Below are positions 35,915 through 44,086 of a stretch of 60,000 nt of DNA, in pieces; positions within the stretch are counted from its first letter, which is position 1, and each line of letters starts with the position of its first letter. The translations under genes and the position numbers were made by a program. Under the pieces are notes generated by a model. The model had not been told where the DNA came from and did not search any database. It worked only from the letters and a program-made list of their open reading frames with translations. Origin of the DNA: Liolophura sinensis (taxonomy: Eukaryota > Mollusca > Polyplacophora > Chitonida > Chitonidae); contig NC_088297.1 of NCBI RefSeq assembly GCF_032854445.1, positions 16,443,127-16,503,126 on the forward strand, in the 5' to 3' direction.

Positions 35915-36255
35915 GAGTGAGCGAGTGATTGGGTTTTAACGTCGTACTTAAAAATTTTTCAGTCATATGACGACGAAAGAGTCCTTAGGGTGAATGTACG
36001 TGTAATATGCCTGTAATATGTTGCAGGACAGATTTCCACCGATCTTTCATCTCGTGCTGCTTCACTGAGATGACTTATCGAAGGCAAGTAAGCCTCCCCG
36101 CCAGCCTTTATACTGATACGCGTCAACCAGTCGCTGCACTATCCCCTTAATGCTGGACGCCATGTAGCCGAGATGGTACAGTCACCTACGCATATCGATC
36201 CAGAGCCACGAACTCTGAAATGCAGTCCTCTTTGCTGAAACGAGATGTTATAGCG
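35915..36255 (-). mobile_element. SINE family B, minus strand
   Basis: Plus-strand text begins in a GAGT-repeat tail, then 'TTTTAACGTCGTACTTAAAA', 'TTCAGTCATATGACGACGAA' and a body with 'GGCAAGTAAGCCTCCCCGCC' and 'CGCGTCAACCAGTCGCTGCA'. The tRNA-like head is degraded. Confidence 0.8.
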
Positions 36256-37194
36256 CTGAGCACGACAACCGCTTTACGGGAAAGCTATATTGAAGTTTCT
36301 AGACAAAGAAGATAAATAATTCAGTTACTTGGGTGGAAGAGATAGCCAAGATAGCCAAGAGCAAAGGCTTAGGATGACTCAACCCCAAATCAGCATACTA
36401 TGACTGGATTCTTTGCTTACTGTTTTTGTGAGTCGATAGCACATCATAGGAAACTGCACGTGACAGCATTTACTCTTGATAAACATAAAGATATCTTAAG
36501 ATCAAATAAGGCTAAAAGGTACGTTGTAATCCATAGAGATAAAGAAATAAATCAACATAACACTATTTAGAGATTTGAATTTATTTGATGATTATTTTTA
36601 TAAAATAAATACGGCAGTCAGATTAATGTGAAGGAGAAACCTGAGTGAAGCCAAGAGCCATAACCACACCACCAAGTTTGTCAGTTTTGTAGAAAATATC
36701 CAGGGACCATGTTAAGACTGTAAGGAAAAGGCCTCTGAAAATCGAAGTAGGTATTACCTAACACACCACTTAAAACTGTGCATAACTGTACATTCATTAA
36801 GTTTTTATTTGGTTTTTATGAAAAAAAATGTAAGGCTAACATTTAATTTTAACGTGGGCTTTATGGACCATACTATCAGAGACTAGGAACTCTGACGTCA
36901 CTCTGAGAGTTTATCCAACTCTAATCCCGACATTGAATGTTGGACTAACTCTTCTTACCTGTTAATAAAAGATTACGTAATGATGCACCTAAACATTCTT
37001 TGCTTTTGTTGAACATCAGGACAAAAAGGTGATGTGATGCCAGAATTCCTAGATACCGCCAGTATGGCTCATAAAGTCCACAATGGTATTCAAATATCTA
37101 ACACACTAAAAAAATCGGAAAAATTAATGGAAATATTTTTACGTATACTGTTCAGCTGTTTGTATGATGAACCTTACATCATGTTTTATATAAT
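36256..37194. other. AT-rich intergenic sequence
   Basis: No gene recognised. A degraded family-A copy may lie near 36570-36690 ('TACGGCAGTCAGATTAATG'). Confidence 0.45.
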
Positions 37195-37407
37195 TCATAT
37201 ATTACATTACATACACGACGAGTGTTATACATTACAACGCATACATAACAAGTGTCACACATTACAATACATACACGACAAGTGTCACACATTGCAACGC
37301 GTACATGACAAGTGTCGAACATTACAATATATACATTACTAGTGTCGCACATTATAATACATGAAAGATAAGTGTCCCATATTACAATATATACACAAGT
37401 GTCACAC
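37195..37407 (+). repeat. 30-bp minisatellite, left part
   Basis: About seven 30-bp units ('ACAAGTGTCACACATTACAA' plus 'TACATACACG'). The same array continues at 39793-39965 on the other side of the retrotransposon, so it was one array split by the insertion. A 10-residue periodic ORF across it is an artefact of the period. Confidence 0.93.
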
Positions 37408-37416
37408 ATTACATTA

Positions 37417-37927
37417 TCAGGCAGCAAAATCGAGCCTACGAAAATATGAACAAGATATAGACGTCCCCCTGAGCCAAAATGAAATATATACATTGATCAA
37501 TACCCAAATTAACAATCAGTGGAAAGAGGAATGGGATAAAGAATCCCGCGGACGGTGGCACTATAAAATATTAAACGGAACGATTACAAAATTAAATTCG
37601 TTCCAATTATTGAATAACCAAGATGACAAAAACATATCACGCCTGAGACTAGGGAAAACAGGGCTCAAAGCACATCTAGCAACTATAATCCAAAATTCTT
37701 CACCAACTTGCCCAGCCTGTCAAGAGCATGATGAAACCATAGAGCACTATTTGCTACAATGTATTAAACACAGTAAAGAACGAAGACGATTGGCAGAATG
37801 CTTGCAAATCTACAAATGTGAACTTGACCTTCAGACTATCCTTAACCCCAAACCACACCTGAGAGCACAAATATTCTCCTTACTAAAAGAATACATCAAA
37901 TCGACGGGTTACGAAAGCCGAATCTGA
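37417..37927 (+). CDS. Non-LTR retrotransposon polymerase protein, C-terminal fragment (zinc knuckle)
   Basis: In-frame from the truncation point to TGA at 37925. The fragment has 'NQWKEEWDKESRGRW', a segment found after the RNase H region in many LINE ORF2 proteins, then 'ISRLRLGKTGLKAHL' and a knuckle Cys-x2-Cys-x8-His-x4-Cys in 'CPACQEHDETIEHYLLQC'. That spacing is the C-terminal CCHC motif common to non-LTR elements. The reverse transcriptase and endonuclease domains are lost to 5' truncation, so it cannot be active on its own. The ATG at 37361 lies in the flanking minisatellite and is not a real start. The LINE clade was not determined. Confidence 0.85.
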
Positions 37928-37946
37928 TAAAACACAATTGACCAAC

Positions 37947-38163
37947 AACGGCGATACCTTGATTCTGAGGGCCGTTTCTGCTCTAGTCAACAATACGTCA
38001 CCCTCTCTGATTAAAAACGGTGCATTCTCCGTGATTACCAAACACATATACTAACAACGGCGATACCTTGATTTTGAGGGCCGTTTATTCCACAGATACA
38101 TAATTCCTCCCTACAACTTTATCCCCAACTATATCGGCGATACCTTGATCTTGAGGGCCGATA
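37947..38163 (+). other. Three copies of a conserved RNA-hairpin motif inside the retrotransposon
   Basis: Copies at 37947-37976, 38056-38085 and 38132-38163. Each has arms around 'GATACCTTGAT' and 'TTGAGG': AACGGC/GCCGTT in copies 1 and 2, TATCGGC/GCCGATA in copy 3. At the second arm position, A-T becomes T-A, so pairing is kept by a paired change. An inner CCT/AGG stem after a GATA bulge is the same in all three. The motif sits just after the polymerase stop codon. Role unknown; binding by the element's own proteins or a link to translation of the next ORF are guesses. Confidence 0.75.
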
Positions 38164-38536
38164 AAACGTCCATGAAACCAATCTGCAAAAACATAGCACA
38201 CGAAAACAATGTAACCACAAAAGTTGATAACTGTAGTAATTAATAATATTTCTCCATTAACTAATCTGCCCTCTTATTTGTTGTTATTTATCTATTCTTA
38301 TTAGTTGATATTTATTATCTATTTATTTACAAATGTGTATATATCATACGAGGGCAGACCCTCTATCAATTTCTGATTGGTAGGTATACCACTAATTTGC
38401 TCCTAAATATCTGTTTTATCAAATATCTTCTTGCTTAAGATATACATTATCTCATAAACAAAACACCTTCGCAAATCAAAAATACAACTATCTTGTATAT
38501 TTGTTTTCTCTATTTGTTTTCACAGGGAAAAAAAGG

Positions 38537-39103
38537 ATGAAAATCTTTATTATCGGCAGCAGTTACGTTCATAGACTGGAGAATAGTATCCTTCGAAATT
38601 CGATCCCAAACTCTAGAATCGACTTTGGAACAGGCCAAGACATTCGGTTTTTTGGCATTGGGGGAGCTAGAGTTGGGACACTTAGATGCTCTGGAAGATT
38701 GGAAAGTCTCCTTCAGGAGACAAAACCTGACCTAGTTATCCTTCACATTGGGGGAAACGATGCGGACTCTCACAAATCAGCAGCAGCAATTTGCGCTGAT
38801 ATTTTAGACTATGTTGGTGCACTTAAAACGAAATTCCAAATTCCAAGGATCTACATCAGCCAGCTTCTTTACCGTCAGGTAACTCGGCGAATTTCGGTCC
38901 ACATTTATAATACAAAAATCCATGAAATTAACAAGAAGCTGACAAACAACCAATTGGCCACCTTCTGGAGACACCGGGGACTGATCCGACCACAAAAACA
39001 AATTCTAACCAACGACGGAGTGCACCTAAACACTCTAGGCCAGGAACTGTTCTACCGGTCTATGAAACGTGCTGTCTGCGCCGCCATGGGAGGCAGAAAA
39101 TAA
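38537..39103 (+). CDS. SGNH/GDSL hydrolase-like ORF carried by the retrotransposon
   Basis: 188 codons, intact. Starts at the ATG in 'AAAAGGATGAAAATC', because reading further upstream would need a non-ATG start. All four SGNH blocks are present: block I 'FIIGSSYVHRLE' (Ser9 as nucleophile), block II Gly in 'GIGGARVG' (residues 40-47), block III 'HIGGNDAD' (Asn74), block V 'DGVHLNTLG' (Asp160, His163). Length and compactness match the stand-alone esterase-like domains seen in some animal retroelements, where CR1- and L2-type elements carry one in ORF1. Here it lies 3' of the polymerase ORF instead. A pyrimidine stretch and 'TTCACAG' precede it, so a splice acceptor just before the start is possible. 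Substrate unknown. Confidence 0.85.
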   Translation: MKIFIIGSSYVHRLENSILRNSIPNSRIDFGTGQDIRFFGIGGARVGTLRCSGRLESLLQETKPDLVILHIGGNDADSHKSAAAICADILDYVGALKTKFQIPRIYISQLLYRQVTRRISVHIYNTKIHEINKKLTNNQLATFWRHRGLIRPQKQILTNDGVHLNTLGQELFYRSMKRAVCAAMGGRK

Positions 39104-39792
39104 AAATTGGAAATAGAGAAGGAAATCAATTAAAGAAGAAGACAGGGAAAACAATAAGAAGACCCATGGGACCAAAGAAACTTAACAACCAGGAAACGAA
39201 GACCAGAAACATGAAAGACATCATGACAATAGGACTATCTCTTGCTTCAACTAAGTGGATGAGGCCTGACATCCTTGCTCCTCATTTATACTTGTCGCAC
39301 CTGTTACAGGCACAGGTTTCCAGTACGCTGGTTTTTCCTGGACGGCGTCCGGTATAAGTGGCGGGAGCTCCTTAACTCCACGCCACAGAGGAGGAAGCAA
39401 GAGAACAAAACTGTTAACCAATAAATAAAGGCACTACTGTTGTTTTCTCTCTGTGTAAATTTCTGTATAGGCAACTCATTGTAATCTTTTAATGCAGATC
39501 TATGTATTTCTAATGAAAGATAACGTTAATCCCTGTAAATAGCTTACTATTTATCCCCTTTCTGTTAAATGACCATGGCAGCATTTGAACCTATAGAATA
39601 AGCTGTAACATGCTACCACAAAGAGGTTAACCCCACTAATTGACTCATGTACATATGTAAATAGTATACAAACGCACTGCTGTTATGTAATCAAAATATT
39701 CATGTGCTAAAAAAAAAAATAAATAAAACACTGATTTGATGGGCCACGATATCCGCCAGGAAAGTGGCCCTAAAACCAGTAAATAAACGAAA
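39104..39792 (+). other. 3' untranslated end of the retrotransposon with terminal hairpin
   Basis: Includes a small ORF (39166-39357) of no known family, an 'AAAAAAAAAATAAATAAA' stretch near 39710-39727, and a perfect 7-bp stem GGGCCAC (39741-39747) / GTGGCCC (39764-39770) about 20 bp before the end. A 3' stem-loop close to the terminus is commonly what a LINE reverse transcriptase recognises. Confidence 0.65.
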
Positions 39793-39965
39793 ATTACATT
39801 ACATATCTGACAAGTGTTACACATTACAGCACATACACGACAAGTGTCACACATTACAACACATACACGACAAGCCTTACACATTCTAATTCACACATGA
39901 CAAGTGTTACACATTACATTACATAGATGAAATCTTCCGCACATTTTAATAGTTACATGCCATCT
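39793..39965 (+). repeat. 30-bp minisatellite, right part
   Basis: About six units continuing the array at 37195-37407; the first units resume with 'ATTACATTACATATCTGACA', and the phase across the insertion is kept. Units decay toward 39965. Confidence 0.9.
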
Positions 39966-40824
39966 TGTGGGCATTTTCCCAATCTAATATGGTTCGAATA
40001 TCCGTACATAACAGTTATGGAAGTGTGACGGTAGTTTGCCGAAGGCCAGTGGTTTATGCAGTGCACTGAGAATATCGTGTTAAACGGCAATCAAGTTGTT
40101 AACTGAGGAGAATTCTTCCTGGTCTTTACATTGTTGCTGTTTATAAGGTAAGGGGTCCACATACCTTCAGGCCTATTGGTGAGGAATTCAACCCTGATGG
40201 TGGGCGTTCAGTGAGATCCTATGCAGGTAGATAACCTTTTCAACTCCTTAAGTCAAGGCCCAAAATTTCACATATTGGTATAACCCAGGGTGGCCAAATC
40301 GCCTTGCTATTTTTAAGTTGGAACATGTCTTTATTTCATTTTTCGATATGATAGCCCTCGCAGATGGGTAGCTTTGTATGGGTTATGACCCCTTTAATAA
40401 ACGTACATATTGTTCAGTGTACTAACTCATATACTGCCAACAGCCATACAATAACGGCGCTATTTGAACCCCCAAAATTAACTCAGGAACAGAGTGTTTA
40501 CCTTTAGGAATACTTCCTTAAATGATCGAAGCTATTCTTCTCAAACATAATGGCAGATTTGTTGATGAAAGATGACATTTTAGCCCTATCTGGCTTGGGA
40601 GAGGGGTGAGCTACAGGGTCGAGAAGGACTGCATCAACAATTTTCTTTGCGGCCAGAAAACGACGAAAGACATAAACTTATATGTTTTGCAACGCTTTAG
40701 GGCATTCTATCGTAGTTTTGTTAACAATTAACTGTGGATTTCAAGTTTAAAGATCACTGGTAAATTCAATTTGGCACACAACAGAGATCTTTCCATGACC
40801 CTAAACACCAAAGGAAACTGCCAG
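39966..40824. other. Gene-free sequence
   Basis: A short SINE-like 3' fragment is visible near 40043-40100 ('ATATCGTGTTAAACGGCAAT'). Nothing else recognised. Confidence 0.45.
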
Positions 40825-41165
40825 AATGAGTGAGTGAGTGTGTGATTGGGGTCGTAGATCACGTCGTACTTAACAATTTTTCAGTCGCATGACGGCGAAT
40901 GAATCCTTAGAGTGCATGTAATGTGCCTCCTTGTTGCAGGACGGATTCCCATCCCTCTTCACTGAGACGCCTTACCGAAGGCACGTAAGCTGCCCCGCCC
41001 ATTATAATGGTACGGGTCAACCAGTCATTGCACTATGTCATTCATGGTAAACCTCATGCGAGGAAGTTACAACTTCCTCTTTTAAAGTCCTAGGTGTGAC
41101 TCGACCCCGGATTGATCCTGGATCTACCGCTTCGGAAGCAGACGCTCTACCAACTGAGGAAACTG
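40825..41165 (-). mobile_element. SINE family B, near full length, minus strand
   Basis: Minus strand: head 'TCCTCAGTTGGTAGAGCGTC' (strong box A) and 'GGATCAATCCGGGGTCGAGT' (box B), body, then 'CTGAAAAATTGTTAAGTACG' and a CACT-repeat tail. Best family-B copy here. Confidence 0.92.
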
Positions 41166-41882
41166 CAAGGTTTTTGATTTTCAGAGAACTTTCACACTCT
41201 CATTTATCTGTAAGCGGGTGGCATGGATGTATAACTAACATCCTAGTTCGTAATTTGATGTCTTAATTGTATGGTGGCTTTAATTAGAGAACCCTGAGTA
41301 TTGACAACCACTGGTTCGTTGTACGGTGAAGGCGTCTAAATAGAAAGAAAACATTTCTCTTCTCATCCGAAAAACAAAGTACCGAATTTCATTCCACTCA
41401 CTGTGAAATATGATTGTTTGTGGACGTTTTTTCCTTGATGCTACATGTAAATCTGTCAAATGCGGCATTTTTTCATTTAGAAGGTGAACACTCCTTATAA
41501 GAAGGGGTTTTTCCCTGTGCGTTTTCATTTCAGCTCTCACCTGCACTACTTCTGGAGGAATCAATGAATAAAGGAGTATGGCTTAGTACCGTCATTTCTG
41601 AAGGAAAACTTCTCTTTGTGTACAATCTAGAGCAGTCTGGAATGCTGTTTTAAGTATGCTGACATATGCACCAAGCTAAGCAAACTGGATAGGAGGCTAG
41701 TCTGTTTTCGTAAGCTAGAGGACAACTACATCTGCATGATGATACGACCCAAACTGTCTGTATTATAAAGAGATGGCTTGTTCGAAATACACCACAGTTT
41801 AGCCGCACAAAAAAGTAACCAAAACCAGCAGATTTTATTTTACAACAATTTATTAGCTTTATCAAGAACAGATAATAAGACT

Positions 41883-41953
41883 TATACAAATACTAAAGTA
41901 CTTAAGTTTAACAAGAAAGGATAGCAGTATCTATACAAATACTAAAGTACTTA
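41883..41953. repeat. 22-bp direct repeat beside a splice donor
   Basis: 'TATACAAATACTAAAGTACT' plus TA occurs at 41883-41904 and again at 41932-41953, 49 bp apart. On the minus strand the upstream copy overlaps the donor GTAAGTACTTTAG; in the downstream copy the GT has become TT. Confidence 0.8.
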
Positions 41954-41954
41954 C

Positions 41955-42296
41955 ATGAACAACGATGTCAAGTCCAAACGGGCGCATATATTCCACAATA
42001 TATACCACACAGGCATAAATGCTCAGGGGCAAATTCACAAGAGGGAAAATCCACAGTATATCTGAGTGTATGACGAAATATACACAAACTTCCACAGACA
42101 GGGTCCGTGTACTAATAAGCACTGTGTACACAAGAGCACAAATTAAATATACAAGTTCAGGCTGAACAAGTGCTCCAAAGCCAGAGGCTATAAAGACACC
42201 AAAATTCAGCACAAAAGGCCTACTAAAGTAATACCCAGTGAAAGCATCCAAACCTCTCAATAATTCTCCGTTCTCTTCCTTTTGACCTGCTTTCAT
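41955..42296 (-). CDS. Candidate exon of an unrecognised multi-pass membrane protein
   Basis: Open for 114 codons in phase 0 and ending at a strong donor (CAT then GTAAGTAC). From the ATG at 42296 it reads 'MKAGQKEENGELLRGLDAF', followed by at least three hydrophobic segments around 'FVLNFGVFIASGFGALV', 'VYLICALVYTVLI' and 'IFPLVNLPLSIYACVVYIV'. An in-frame TAA lies just upstream, so either this ATG is the start or an acceptor (AAAGCAG) lies a few codons in. Family not recognised and partner exons not found. The regular run of hydrophobic blocks and the donor are the only support; it could be a chance ORF. Confidence 0.42.
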
Positions 42297-43584
42297 AGGC
42301 CTTATTTAGCCTGGTGGAATTGTCTAGAATAAGAAAATTCCTGAACTCTTGATGTACACAAACAGGCACCAAACTGATTGTATTCTGGAACATTCTAAGG
42401 CAGATGCAGACAGCAGGGCCTGATCTCAGCATATGTAAACAGTGGCAAGCTAAATTCAGAAGCTGACGGTAGTTGTGCACATAACAATGATAATCCTTGA
42501 GACATCTAGCCCGATTTACAGTTGGTATAGTGTGCACGCACAATTTCATCTCTTAAGAGGGAATATCGTGAGATCTATCAAACAACGGTTTGGGTGGAAC
42601 GCTCTGGAAGTAGTTGGCGTGTCCCTAGAAAATCTTCTACAAGTGACAGTTACGGGTTAATCACAAGCACCTTTGGATAGTACAGTCAAGTCTTTGTCAA
42701 GTCTCTTGAAAATGCCCCTGACCTAGCAGTCATGTTACATTTTTCTTATTTGTCCATGTTCAAGTCCTGTTGCCTGGTGTCCTCCGCTCGTCGTAGAATG
42801 TTTCACGAACACATCTTTTTACGATATCAAGGATCGAGAGTCCTTATCAAAACAACGAATGCTGCCTGTTCGGGAGCATGGTAGTGTCTTCATCAACGAT
42901 ATATCCATTAAGATAAAATTTGCTTCACTGTACAATCAGTTAATGCATTTATAGAACAAGCTTCTCTGTGCATAGTAGTTTAGCAGTATGAATCTACCAA
43001 GTGGTAAAAAGGCTTATGTGATGACCCTGTTCACAATCTGGTCAGAAAAGGCCACTGAAATATTCAGTGTTTTAAAGGCAATTTACTACGTTGTAAAACT
43101 TTGAAAATAAATATTTCGTCTAACACACATTTCATGATACTGTGTTTTACTGGGTTTTTTTTTTCAAAGTAGACATTTACACTCTGCAAAGAGCATTACG
43201 GAATAATTATGAGTAGTCATAGTGCCCTTTGTTGTATAATGAATTATTTAATGACGTTACGAATTATAGATGACGCAACACATGACATAACGTGTTACAT
43301 GATTTATTATATCATAAATGACATAACGTTTTACAAAATACTAACGTACAACGATAAATGCGCATATGCATTACGGAAAGTCACGTGATATGTGCTTTAT
43401 ATACAGTTCAAAACTAGACATCGATTCTCGTAAAATGGACATAACTTTTCCACTGTTGAGGTCACGGTTGTAAAACTCACGTGATAGTCCATCACTTCTA
43501 AAAACCTTTCCGGTTTGTACTGTTTTATCTCATTTCACGTAATAACGACATTAGGCGTATATCATCACTTCTGCAACATCTTCC
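42297..43584. other. Gene-free sequence upstream of the candidate membrane exon
   Basis: A minus-strand ORF at 42223-42549 overlaps the candidate exon in another frame and has no support. A direct repeat of 'GACATAACGT' occurs near 43285 and 43319. No other structure noted. Confidence 0.4.
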
Positions 43585-43925
43585 GCGTCTTAGCGTCCGC
43601 GTCGGGAGCGGTAGATCCGGGGTCAATCCTGGGTCACACCTGAGACCTTAAAAGAGGAAGTTGTAAATTCTTCGCTTGGCATTCAGCCTGAAGGGGATAG
43701 TGCAACGACTGGTTGACCCGTATCAGTATAATGGCTCGGGCGGTGCGGCTTACTTGCCTTCGGTAAGGCGTCTCAGTGATGCAGCACTGGATAAAAGATC
43801 AGTGGAAATTCGTCCTGCAACAAGGAGGTACATCACATACACCCTAAGGACTCCTTCGTCGTCGTATGACTGAGAAATTGTTAAGTACGACGTTAAACCC
43901 CATGCACTCACTCACTCACTCACTC
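43585..43925 (+). mobile_element. SINE family B, plus strand, with CACT-repeat tail
   Basis: 'GGGAGCGGTAGATCCGGGGT' (head remnant and box B), 'GACTGGTTGACCCGTATCAG', 'CTTGCCTTCGGTAAGGCGTC', 'GACTGAGAAATTGTTAAGTA', 'CGACGTTAAACCCCATG', then six CACT units. Confidence 0.92.
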
Positions 43926-44086
43926 ACTCATTTACTCTTCCGCGTCTTGTTATGAACTTGTCTCCTTCAACGGACCAATCGGATGTTGTTGTGGTACTCG
44001 TTCCACCAATCGTTAGTCACCTGACATTTGTCAATAAGTGTGTAAAAAGCGCCCATTTCCATGCAACGCGGTTGTTCCTTGCATTC

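Larger units (their letters stand above)
37417..39792 (+). mobile_element. 5'-truncated non-LTR retrotransposon with a downstream SGNH ORF
   Basis: The element is bounded by a 9-bp direct repeat ATTACATTA at 37408-37416 and 39793-39801, and removing it restores continuous 30-bp array sequence. Order inside: C-terminal part of the polymerase ORF (to 37927), three hairpins (37947-38163), SGNH hydrolase ORF (38537-39103), 3' untranslated region with a terminal hairpin, and an A-rich 3' end ('AAATAAACGAAAATT'). Truncation at the 5' end plus a short duplication is typical of target-primed reverse transcription. The duplication word also occurs in the array, so the exact borders could shift by a few bases. 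Confidence 0.8.

Noticed and set aside
37034-37342. ORF with HTLQYIHDKC-type repeats
   Set aside because: 30-bp minisatellite, period a multiple of three, no family match.
42223-42549. Minus-strand 108-codon ORF
   Set aside because: Overlaps the candidate membrane exon in another frame, and no domain or splice context supports it.
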